DNA from: Ulva prolifera
Taxonomy: Eukaryota; Chlorophyta; Ulvophyceae; Ulvales; Ulvaceae
Assembly: GCA_023078555.1 (NCBI GenBank)
Contig: CM041196.1
Span: forward strand, 5,839,658 to 5,903,657
Length of the DNA stretch: 64,000 nucleotides
Direction: 5' to 3'
Positions 35,341-46,194 of the stretch are shown here, piece by piece (positions within the stretch are counted from its first letter, which is position 1; every line of letters begins with the position of its first letter). Both the position numbers and the translations under genes were made by a program. The notes beneath the pieces were generated by a model. It searched no databases, had not been told where the DNA came from, and worked only from the letters and a program-made list of their open reading frames with translations.

Positions 35341-36786
35341 TCACGTGAATGAGTCAGCCGATAGACCGAGATCGTGGAGCTCGGTCCGGAGCGAGTTCAG
35401 CACTCTCGCCTGGTGGTCCGCCCTCAGAGGCGCCAAGACCTGCACATATGCTGAGCTTCTGTCAACATTGCTTGCAACAGCACCTCCTGTATGTACACAT
35501 GTACGTGAGCACAAGTTTCAGCATCGCATTCACAGCTGCTGCAGGCAGAGCCGTGGTACAGATCATACGTAAATTCAGATTCACTTTATACGCGAAGCTG
35601 AAGTGAGCATGCACACCTGCACAAGCTGGTCCGTTCGCCACTTGTTGTGCATATCCTGCAAGTCCTTTCCTTGCGCGTGAATCCCACCCAAATGGTTGTG
35701 CGTGCACACCTTGATGTGCGCGTGGGCGCTCGTTTCATCGCCGCATTCTCGCATACACACGCCGCAGAATCGTGCGTTGCAAGTGCAGCGGCAGCATGTC
35801 AATGCCAGGCAGCCCTCAAAGTCCAGAAACGCTGCTTGGCAACGAGGGCAGCGGAGAGTGAGGACCTCTTCAATGATGCGTGTGCGGACAGACCGGAGGT
35901 CGTCGCCCAGCTCATGAGCATGGTGTTTGCCCTTCACGAGTACTGAACCAAGCTGGATGTTCGTCATCTTTGGTGCCAGCGCTCCAGCCTCATGTGATTC
36001 CCGCACCCGACTGCATGCCTGTGTGTATGCTCGGAATGTTGCCTCCGATGTGTGCTCCCTGATTTCCTGCAAAGCCACTCACGCTCACGATTGCTTGTCT
36101 GGACTGGCAGGCATGAATGTGCCAAGACTGCAGCAACGGCTGCAGTGGCGTCACAGAAACAGCTCTGCAGATCAAGGCCCTGTGGCTGAAATGATTTCTG
36201 GTAAACAGTACTGTTGTCACGTGACAATATCACTACACAATACTATAGCCTATTCTGGGGTGTCTAGTAGACACCAGAAGCTTGAGCAGAGGCGCTGAGC
36301 CTGCTGGCCTGGGGGGGCGCAGCCAGCGTCCACCAGCGTTTGGTAGCCTAGTGCTGGCCCAAAGACACAGATCACTCGATAGTCCTTGTGTCTACAGTAT
36401 GCCATAGGTGCAGCCTAGCTACAGTCCGCAATGCAGCCCACTGCTGACAGCCAGCATATCAGCATCACCGACTGCAAGCCATGTGATGCTGTGGATATTC
36501 GCAATCTGATGTTGTAAGGATGCACCTGTTGCGTGAATGGCCGGTCAGAATCGCAGCCCCTGTTGGAGCGGACATCAGCCTTGCACAAGCACCAGATCTG
36601 GCCAGCTGCTTTCGGAATGTGACAATCTGCTGCTGAGCTTTCAGAGAGGACCCAGCCATCAAAGCAGTCGTGGCATACAAAGTGCTTGCCCGCTGGACAG
36701 TACAGTCCCGACAAGGTCGGATGAGAGTGCTCTTGAAAGCATGCTTTGCAGGTGTCAAACGATGAGAGTATGCCAACGGTGGCCAT
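35341..36786 (-). CDS. RING/IBR-like zinc-binding protein (possible RBR-type E3 ligase fragment)
   Basis: Exons 36786-36526, 36066-35617 and 35439-35341 join in phase (269 residues from the ATG used). First zinc-rich part: CKACFQEHSHPTLSGLYCP, CHDCFDGW and a later CLC. Second part: LRCPRCQAAFLDFEGC, C-x2-C, FCGVCMRECGD and HAHIKVC, which fits an IBR-type cysteine/histidine cluster. A C-terminal helical tail ends LHDLGLSADSFT. The layout resembles algal RING-IBR proteins, where such domains sit at the C-terminus of large ubiquitin ligases. The exon is open upstream to an acceptor near 36834, so more N-terminal exons are likely and the start is provisional. It lies alone between CRP-A and CRP-B, on the same strand. 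Confidence 0.65.
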
Positions 36787-36992
36787 GTCCTCCAGCGCAG
36801 TCTGGCTTCTGAGTGCTTGCAACTGCTGCCTCCTAGGCAAGTCCTACCCAGCTAATGCCGGGCCACCCCAACATGAATATGTCTCTGTGTGCTCCGCCAA
36901 CTTCCTGTATCACCACTGAATCACGTTAGACCAAGGCAACATGTGTCCTCATGAATTGGGGCGTTCCGATCATACATATATGCATATATCTA

Positions 36993-37535
36993 TATGCTCC
37001 GGGCGTTGGCCCGGGAGAAGCTGGGGGTAATCATGTTTATGCCGCCAGATGATCCTTTGTGCATTGGGGATGTGTCGATTGTGAACCCCTGTGTTGATAC
37101 CTATTGCAGCCGGGCGGCCCGGGAGGGCGGGGGTGCTGCGGCAGTGCGGGACGTGCAGACACGCAATGCTTATCGCTTGTACGACCCTGATGCATATAGT
37201 TTTGTGCCGTTGTCGCATGAGACGCATAGTCGCTTGGGACAGCCTGCAATGGATCACTTGGATCGACTGCCAGTGGCGCAGGTTGCGTCTTGGCGGGGTG
37301 TGGTGAACCGTGGTGTGTTTGTGACAAATGCTTTGCGCCGGTGGAGTACACGTGTGGCGTTGTGCAAAGGGAATGCGATTGTGCTCTGTGCGGGGCTTCA
37401 GTCGTTGGCTGGAGTCACCGGCAGGGCTGTGGTACGCACTCGTGCCCGGCCTGGTGCCACGAATGAGTGAGTGGATTTGCGAGTGGTTTCCGAGAAACGG
37501 CTCGATGCCCGGCCTCTGTGCTTTGTAACTATCTA
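36993..37535 (+). mobile_element. LINE-like retrotransposon 3' fragment (copy 2), with ORF2 C-terminus
   Basis: The frame from about 36994 to the stop at 37468-37470 reads REKLGVIMFMPPDDPLCIGD, RLYDPDAYSFVPLSHETHSR, LGQPAMDHLDRL and FVTNALRR, then CKGNAIVLCAGLQSLAG. This is a signature I associate with the region after the reverse transcriptase in green-algal non-LTR elements. About 60 bases of 3' sequence end ctttgtaactatct. No reverse transcriptase core is present; the element is 5'-truncated and starts next to AT-rich tatatgcatatat sequence. Confidence 0.75.
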
Positions 37536-40500
37536 CACGAACTGATCATGGGCATGGCCATGCATGCCGCCAGGGCGATTCCCTAGAGATATCGCTGTTC
37601 TTTTGCCGTCAGCTCTACATGCACCGGTCTGCATTCGAGAGTGCGCTTGGGATGCATTGATACCTCACTCAAGTCTAGGTGATGCTGATGGGCAAGTGGG
37701 ACAGGCGCCTCAAGCGGAACGTGCATGCCGGGCATGAGGTGGCCGGATCATTTGATACTCAAGGCTTTGGGACCATGTACATGTGAAGAACTCCGTCAAA
37801 GCTAGGTTAAGGCTAGCTAGAGCACTGCACTGTGCAGCGAGAGCTACCTGCACTCCTGAACAGTAACTGGGTTTGTTATACACTGGCTCCGCGCGTGCGA
37901 CTAAACTCGTCTGAAGGTTGAGCATTATGGACCATGACATAAGCCTGGGGGTGTGTTTCAGAGGCTGGTCTGCCTGTCAAGTGGTCATGCAGGGTGTGTG
38001 CGTGGACGCCGGGAGTAGGCGTTCACCACAGCCGCCTGCATTGCGGGGTTGCTGATCTACGTGCCTGGCATGTCCACTTGGCGTGGCTGCATCCCGCCGG
38101 CCTGGCCCGGGGTGCGACCTTTGTGCTTCCCGGGCGGCCGTGCCGGTGCATGGACTGCGAGGGTTTGCAAGTGTGACTATCCGTTGGCCCTGTGGAGGTG
38201 CATGGCGTGCCGGTGTGAGTGTCAGTGTGCCATCAGGTATGCAGGACCCGCATACATGAGCATGAAGCGACACAAAGTCGACCATCAGACACAGCCCAAA
38301 AGGAATTCTGCGCAGCCACATGACCACGTATCAAATCACTAGCTGTCTCTGTAAACATATAATGTAGTTTAAGCCAGCATTCAGCTCGTGAATTTACGAT
38401 GACGGCGATCGACATCCAGATGTCCACTCAGTGTGCATGCGACCTCCAACCTGTGTCACCTTCAGCTCGGAGAAGCCTGAGTCGATGCCATCTCGTGGTA
38501 TAATTTTTATATTGTCGAGGTGTTGGCGACATACCGTAATATCTTGTGCTTCATTTGCAGTCTCCGGATCGTCCCGGAGACAATTGTGCAGGGAATATCG
38601 GCGTCGGCGTCAACGGCTGTCGGGAGTCTCTATCGCAGATCTGTATTTGTGTATGTATATGACCACACTTTTATTTTCAGGTTCGCACATCGCAGGCTAC
38701 AAAATGCGACGCAAGACCGCTGCAGGTCGCAGAACTCGTGTACCCATCATGATGCATTTCACCCGCGCCGCTGAAAATGCAATGCTGCATCATGCAGAAT
38801 GTCTCCCGCATTGTGCGCGCAGGTGCCGACGTTGACTACCAAGGCAATTCTGGAGAGAATATCTGGTGGGGCCTATTGACAGCGATTTGAGCACGACTGC
38901 AATAGTATATGAAAGCATAAGCTTGCATCGATCAGGCTTCGAGTGGCTGCATTCTTCCTGTTTGAGTCCCACCCAATCTTCCATGGAAGCGAAGGACAGC
39001 GTCAGGTGTACTTGTCTCATTTGATATTGTCTACCGTACAGTGTCTCCCAACTGAATCCAACCAATACCAGGGCAAGTGCTGTGCACCTTATGCCACTCA
39101 AAGCAGAAAATTTACATATTTTGACGCCGATACATATATCAAGCATGCTCCTGCCAACGTGGTGTGAATGAATGCTTTCCACAGTTCAGGCGTCATCGAA
39201 TGTCCTCATGGAGTAAGTCAGTACTGTTCTGCTTCCTCACTGCAGTGATGATGAGGAAATCCACCCAAAGTGGAGAAGAGTGAGAGTCTTGAAAGGAACA
39301 ATTTATCCTTGAGAATTCATGGGCATGTCTTGACAGCAACATGCTTCTATTCCCAATGAGCAGCACGAGGACTCCACCACAGACCTGCTCCGGATGCTGC
39401 GCGGCACTACCACAATGTAGTGGGCAAATCAGTCTTCCTCTTGCATAAACTCATCCTGTTCCATGCGAGATACCCTGAAGTGGTTCTCCGTAAGTGAATG
39501 ATTGGTTCTGATCACTTGATTTCGTCACTGCCCATCTCAGCTACAATTAGCCCTCTTCAGTGGGTGGCAGGACCGCAGACACGGCACAACAGTGGACTGA
39601 GCTGCCCAGGGGGGCTTGTACACTGTCGGCTTAATGGTGCATTTGGACTTCAACCATTAAAGCATATCTTGCACAGTGAGCGAGCTTGCTGGACGTCACA
39701 TCCCAGATCAGGTAGCATGTGGAATGTATTTGGGCCATTGTTGTCCATGGCCATGTTTCCCACATCAGAGGGCAAAAGAGCCTCCCGTATGATGCAATTT
39801 GCGAACACCCAGCACCAGGTGGTTCAGTGAATTTCAGGACAGTGGATCAAGCTGTTGCAACGCCAACAACAGCACAGAAGAAATTTGGCCACGAGGAACC
39901 TCACCACTGCATGAAGATGCTGGAGCCACCTGGACAACCCATCTTTCTCACAATCATCAGCACACGACGCTTCATGAGCCGCTCGGACAGGGTCTGGTCT
40001 GGAGTCATGCTGTCTCAAAATCGTCAGCACTGCATGTGGTCCTGTTCATTCGGAGTTGTCAACGTCCTCTGCAGGAAACGGCTGAGTATCTCCAGATTTA
40101 CTCCATTCTTACTTCACACAACGACATTGCTTTTCCAACCTCGAACAGCTCCCACACACACAAGTATCAGTATCGGCTACTGCATGACACCAAGTTGGCA
40201 TTGCTGATTGAATTCGCAGGTCAATACAGGGTTATATTGCTGCATTAGCTACCTGAGGTTGTATCACTGCTTATGGCTGGCTGGAGTGGATCATTGTGAG
40301 CCGTGCAAGCATGAAAAGAACTTGGAATCGGTGGCCAGCTCAAAGTTATTTTCCTGGTTGGAAACGTATGCATTGTAAGTGTATACGGATAGAACTGTTC
40401 ATTAGCCCGCAGTCCAGCACTTTCGCGGTCGTGACTATTGCATCGGGGTTGTACTTCTGCAAATGTAGCTACTGCGCTTGCCAAAAACGTGAGCAAAGAC

Positions 40501-41291
40501 AGTCAGTCAGTCAGTCAGTCTTAAAACTCGCCAAAGCATTGACAAAATGATAAACACTTGAGTGGCTGTAACTGCTGGTATCCACTATACACTCTGTGTG
40601 CATGGAACAACTAGCCTGCTTCCGGATGTGCTTCAGTACCACAAAGGCAACTTGGTGCACAGCAGTCAATCGTTGATACTGCTGCATGCAAGTGCAAATG
40701 AACTCATGTCAACGAAACCATGATGCATCATGTCACCAGGGCGTGATGGCAAAGCAGAAGACATGATCGCCTCAGTCCGCACATACGTTTGGCCAGCTAG
40801 CAGGCAAGGCGCGGCCCACCGGGCCCACCCACACCACCGGCGGCTGTGGGCTTCATCAAGTGCACATTCAAACACGTATGGGAGGAACGGTTATGTCTGC
40901 CACAGTGAACAAGCGATATGGCCATAACATGAGAAACATGAAAAGGGACAATAGCAAATGGAGGTGTGAAAGTTGGAGGTGTTGAGATCCTCGAGTTTTG
41001 CACTGGCAATCTTTGTCACCATGAAAATCTTCTGTGGGAGTTGTTACATTGGCAATCTTTATCACCTTGAAAATCTTCTATGCTTGTAAGTCAGTGTCAC
41101 AAGGACATGCAAAAGAAAAATCGAAACTTTGGTACATTTGCTCCTGCTGTGATGGCACCAGCCGCAATGCTAGCCTTTCGTGCTGCAGCTCACAACGGGG
41201 GTATATATCCCGCATAACAGACACACCGACCCACGGCCCGTGCTGTCGCCCCCCCGACCGATCACCACCGCCAGGGGTAGTCACTTTCAGC
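37536..41291. other. Gene-poor spacer between the RING/IBR gene and CRP-B
   Basis: It contains a GC-rich island at about 37980-38240 with no recognised product, and open stretches at 39500-40250 that look like a decayed element but match nothing I can name. A (cagt)n microsatellite lies at about 40500-40520. TGTAA on the minus strand at 41044-41048 is the probable CRP-B poly(A) signal. Confidence 0.4.
40499..40521. repeat. CAGT microsatellite
   Basis: About five tandem copies of the tetranucleotide cagt. Confidence 0.85.
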
Positions 41292-44200
41292 TCACTTCTT
41301 GAACCCAAACGTCAGCTTCTTCCCAGAAATGCAGAGGCCGGTGGCGCTCACCTCCAGCCCATCTTCGCATGGCTCATCACCTGCAGACACCAGAAAACTG
41401 TCACAGCTGCATGATGCATTGCGTTCCCAGACGACTGCAACCGGGGGCCACATGCCTCCCGCTCGAAGCTTTCCGTAGCACAGCTGCAGTGCAGATGAGC
41501 CCAGACAGACAGCAGCGACCGAGACAGCCTGTCATCCTGGATGCATAAACAAACGCAGCAGGGGACAAGTGGGGGCGCACCGCCGCAGGCAGGCTTGGCA
41601 AGAGTGCCGCAGGCAGAGCAGAAGCCATTGCGGCAGATGGTGTCGTCGTCCTCACACACGTCGCCAGGGCAGCAGCGGGCGCCCTTGCCGCAGTCCTTGG
41701 TTGCGGGGCCGCACAGGCCGCCGATGACGACGAGGTCTCCGGAGCAGGGGGGCACGCCATCTCCTGCAACACGGCGCAACATTCCAGCGCGTCCTCTTTG
41801 TCAGGCCCCCAGCAAAGGAGCTGGTTGGTTTGAAATGAGTATGTTTGATGAGTTTAAAACATGATGCCGGATTTGTGGGTGGAAGAGTGATGGGGCCGGC
41901 ATCTCGGACCCTCTGTTGCATTTTTAGCTCTTCAGTGTGCAGGATGAACGCAGGGCAAAGCATGTGGCATGAGAATGAGCCTGCGCACCTGCGCATATAT
42001 ACAAGGAACGCCGAAAACAACCACCTTAGACCCTGTAACGGGATGCGCGCTTGCGGCATGCCATCACCTGAGGAAGGAGGGCTACAGAAACGGCAGAAGC
42101 GGCAAGGCGCGAGTTAAATGAGAAGAAATGGGGGGGGGGGGGAGCGCGCGCACCCTTGCAGGTGTGGGCGCCGATGGTTCCGCACTCCAGGCAGAAGCCC
42201 TCGGAGCACTCGAGGTCGGCGTCACACTTGTCGCCGGGGCAGCACTTCTCATGCTTCTCACCGCAGTCCAGAGGCGTGCAGATACCGTCAACGCCCTCGA
42301 GGCCCTCGTTACATGGGGACACGCCGTCCTCTGCACATGCGTGGCACCGCTCAGGACGGTGAGGCGGGTCACATCGGGAAGAGGGGAGGCAAGCCAGAGC
42401 CTTCTTCGACCAGAGGGACCATTGCTTTGTAGGCCAGAGGGACCAGTGCTTTGTAGGCAGCCAGGAAAAACAGGAGAGGAGCAAATCTGGGATGCACATG
42501 TGCGAAACAGTGGAGCCCCCATGGGTGCATGTCCAGCTGGCAGCAGATCATGCCTGCGCATACACACAGACACGCTTTCCGAACGGGGACGGTCCGGGCG
42601 CGCACCAGTGCAGGTTGGCTCGCCTTCCATGCCGCAGGGGGTGCAGATGCCGCCAACGCAGCCGAGGCTGTGCAGGTCGCACTTGTCGCCGGGGCAGCAC
42701 TCCTCACCGCTGCCGCCGCAGGGGGGCTCGCAGATGCCACCGGTGGGTTCAAGGCCCTCGTTACATGGGGACACGCCATCCTCTGCACAGCACCGCCGGT
42801 TCAGTATACTCTGTGCAGCTGGGCCAATGCAGGCGCGCTCTGCAGCCTGTGCACGTGCGGCACTAGCACTGCAGCCCGTAGAAGGACCAGCAGGAACCGG
42901 GCCCGTTCATTGCTGTGACCACGACCGGCGTGATGCAAGCCAGAGTACAGTGTGGCTACCTCGCATGCCGCGTAGCAGCTCACAGTCCGGGCCGCCGGCC
43001 GCAGGCAGCACTGAGTAACTCGTGATGCCTCACATCGTGCCGGTAAATAGTTGCTCGAGACCTTCATACGTTGTGCGCGTGTCGATGACAGCAAGAGCAT
43101 CATGGTGTCCATTGCAGCGGCTGGTATCGCCGCTGGCAACACCAGCAGCCACGGTGCACCATGTGCCACGACATACCTACAGCTCGAATACCTACAAGGG
43201 GGATGGGCAGGGGCATGCTCCAGTGGCGGAGGCGGGCGCACCATTGCAGACGGGCTGGCCCTCCTTGCCGCAGGGGGTGCAGGAGCCGCTCAGGCAGACC
43301 AGGCTGTGTGCGTCGCACTTCTCGCCAGGGCAGCAAGTTTCGCCGCTGGCGCCGCAGGGGGCAGTGCAGATGCCGTCAGAGTCCTCAAGGCCCTCGTTAC
43401 ACGGGGACACGCCGTCCTCTGCACAGGTCAAAATCAGATCAGGCCATGACCTCTTGTGAGAAAGCAGGTAGCTTGGGGAGCATTTGCCTTGATTTGCAAG
43501 CCAATTCAATGTTCCCAATTGTGCGGCTGTACCAGCGGTACTATATCGCTGCAAACTGTACTCTCAGGCGGCATCAGGCCTGCCATACACATGCACGCTC
43601 ACCGAGCGCTTCGAGAAAGTGGCATGGTCAGCAGCGCACCAGTGCAGGTTGGCTCGCCCTCCTTGCCGCAGGGTGTGCAGGTGCCACCAACGCAGCCGAG
43701 GCTGTGCAGGTCACACTTGTCGCCAGGGCAGCAGGTCTCGCCGCTGCCGCCACATGGCGCAGTGCAGATGCCGGCAGAGTCCTCAAGGCCCTCGTTACAT
43801 GGGGACACACCATCCTCTGCATACATGCTTAATTTCGCGCCTGGCTCTTAAAAATCCAGCTGGCAGCTGCTTTGGATGTACCCCCGCACCAGTCACTTGC
43901 AAGGCTGCAGATAGAGCGCATGTGCCATCAGGCTCAACCGTAAAACGCTATGCATGTGCGCATACTTCATGCCAGGCGCTGCATTGTCTCCGGCAGACAA
44001 CAGCATCCTGCTACACACACACTCACAGGCGCGGAGAGCTCAAGGGCACCACAGGAGGGAGAGGGTCCAGCGCACCAGTGCAGGTTGGCTCGCCCTCCTT
44101 GCCGCATGGGACGCAGGTGCCGCCAACGCAGCCAAGGCTGTGTGCGTCGCACTTGTCGCCAGGGCAGCAGGTCTCGCCGCTGGCGCCGCAGGGGGCAGTG

Positions 44201-46194
44201 CAAATGCCGGCAGAGTCCTCGAGGCCCTCGTTACATGGGGACACGCCATCCTCTGCACAGGTCAAAATCAGATCAGGCCATGACCTCTTGTGAGAAAGCA
44301 GCTGTCGGGGCTGACCTCATGCATTCCCACTGACGTCACTTGGAAGTGTAGCTCAGCTTAGAGCACATCATCGCATCTGGAAATTTGAGGTAGACCTCAT
44401 GCCCAGCCAGGATTGAGCTTGGTCATGCTCCAGGACAGCTGCTCGTCGCATGCAAAATGCTGCACAGTCCGTAACCGGCCAGCCACACATATTCACACTG
44501 ATCAAACACTACGGCAGAGCAGGGCAGGGGATGAGAATGGTAGCGCACCAGTGCAGGTTGGCTCGCCCTCCTTGCCGCAGGGTGTGCAGGTGCCACCAAC
44601 GCAGCCGAGGCTGTGCAGGTCACACTTGTCGCCGGGGCAGCAGGTCTCGCCGCTTCCGCCACATGGCGCAGTGCAGATGCCACCAGAGTCCTCGAGGCCC
44701 TCGTTACATGGGGACACACCGTCCTCTGCACAGGTCAATCAGATCAGGCTCAGCCCATACAGCAGAAAGCTTCTCTCTGAAAAGAACATGACCATCAGCC
44801 AGTACACCATACTCACAAGAGTATCGACCTGGGCACACAAAGAGTGGAAATATTGCAAACGCACTCACGATCGACCAGAGCACACTCAGGCTACACCCAG
44901 CCGCAACAGAATCCTGTATCCCCATTCACACCATCTCACATGATACACAGAACATCAAATTTGAATGTGACATACATCCAGATGCATCCAGATACGTACT
45001 GCAAGCAGATAGAGCATGAGAAGTATATGCTCTTGAGTCGGATCTGGAGTGCTACGGCAGTCGAGATGCGAAACCGTGCATAGAATTGTGCAGTCAGCAG
45101 CAGGTTGACATCACACATGCACACTCACGAAGTGCTGCATGGCATAAGTAAACAGGGGGCGCACCAGTGCAGGTCGGCTCGCCCTCCTTGCCGCAGGGGA
45201 CGCAGGTGCCGCCAACGCAGCCGAGGCTGTGTGCGTCACACTTGTCGCCAGGGCAGCAGGTCTCGCCGCTGGCGCCGCAGGGGGGGCTGCAGATGCCGCC
45301 AGAGTCCGCGAGGCCCTCGTTACACGGGGACACGCCGTCCTCTGCACAGCAGCGACATCCTTGCAACATCGTCACCAATGCCCCGACGCTGTGGCGTCGT
45401 CCAAATGCAGGCACTGGCAGTTCTCAGCCATGCCCAGGCCAGACAAGGTCTACGCAGAGCAGCCAGTAGAGAGACAGCCTCGCGTCGGTGACAATCAGTG
45501 CTTGCTTATGCTTTGCATAGTTGGTGTCCTTGTCACAGGTTCCTGCAGTGGGCGGTACACCCGACAGGCTGCAGCTATTGTTTGCCAACATCACTGAAAA
45601 CAGTGAGCGGGTCCAAACACAAACACCACAACAATCACTCACAAAAGAGCTTCCAGTTTCTGTTTGAGAATCGTATTTTGTGCTATCTGAGGTCAGCAGT
45701 AGCAGCGTTGTGGTCGCGTGTCAGCACACTCAGCACACTCAGCACACGACACGCGGCCGCAACGCTGCTACTGCTGACCTCACGAGTCGCCTGAATGCAG
45801 ATCTCGATGGCAGGTCCCGATCCCCACTGCAATGATTCCACGACACAGAGTGCACAGAACTCCCACAGGACAGGATGCAAGCAGGGGTCGATGACCTCAA
45901 GGTTGGGACCGTACCATTGCAGACGGGCTCGCCCTCCTTGCCGCAGGGGGTGCAGGAGCCGCTGAGGCAGACCAGGCTGTGAAGGTCACACTCCTCACCA
46001 GGGCAGCAGGCCTCGCCGTTGCCGCCGCACTCGGGCTCCGGCTTGCAGCGGCCGTCGATGCATGCGAGGCCGTCGACCTTGCATGGGTCTCCGCCTTTCT
46101 TTGTGTCACAGCAGCGCTCGTTCTCCCAGCCGCATGCAGCAGCGGGCGACAGGCCGAGTCCTAGCAGCAGGATAGCTGCTGCCACTGACTTCAT
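41292..46194 (-). CDS. CRP-B: secreted cysteine-rich modular protein, 7 central modules
   Basis: Ten minus-strand exons: 46194-45915, 45341-45165, 44725-44549, 44252-44076, 43816-43640, 43418-43242, 42782-42606, 42330-42154, 41763-41581 and 41380-41292 (596 residues). Exon 1 is 280 bases as in CRP-A, with a signal peptide (MKSVAAAILLLGLGLSPAAA). Exons 2 to 8 are each exactly 177 bases in phase 1-1, each one 59-residue ten-cysteine module. Exon 8 is the 'GAHTC' subtype shared with CRP-A exon 3. Exon 9 is the diverged 61-residue module and exon 10 ends KKLTFGFKK. Modules 3 to 5 and their introns are very alike, pointing to recent exon duplication. Domain order relative to CRP-A shows that the gene grew by inserting modules near the front. 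Expected location is extracellular; function unknown. Confidence 0.83.
42130..42142. repeat. Poly(G) run just inside a CRP-B intron
   Basis: 13 consecutive G, 11 bases past the exon 8 splice donor as read on the minus strand (where it is poly(C)). Confidence 0.85.
43424..43464. repeat. Duplicated intron segment in CRP-B (copy 1)
   Basis: About 40 bases adjoining the acceptor of the 43418-43242 exon, from caggtcaaaatcag to gtgagaaagcag, are identical to 44258-44301 next to another module exon. A partial relative lies at about 44728-44750. Confidence 0.85.
44258..44301. repeat. Duplicated intron segment in CRP-B (copy 2)
   Basis: Identical to the segment at 43424-43464; both adjoin the acceptor side of a 177-base module exon, so the duplicated unit was exon plus flanking intron. 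Confidence 0.85.
45688..45782 (+). ncRNA. 35-bp inverted repeat in CRP-B intron 1: candidate hairpin RNA
   Basis: The arms at 45688-45722 and 45748-45782 are reverse complements over 35 bases except at two positions. At both, the left arm has T where the right arm has G. As plus-strand RNA these form G-U pairs, so the stem is fully paired; as minus-strand RNA they are A-C mismatches. The 25-base loop (45723-45747) is itself three copies of cagcacact-like sequence. Size and shape would suit a small-RNA precursor transcribed antisense to CRP-B. A young inverted-repeat transposon is the main alternative. The inverted repeat is certain; its transcription is not. Confidence 0.45.

Noticed and set aside
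39498..40248. Transposase or retroelement ORF
   Set aside because: No catalytic motif or terminal repeats were found; the frames are short and interrupted.
42154..46194. Separate small genes for each cysteine-rich block
   Set aside because: Only one signal-peptide exon and one terminal exon are present, and all blocks have acceptor and donor sites in the same phase, so they are exons of one gene.
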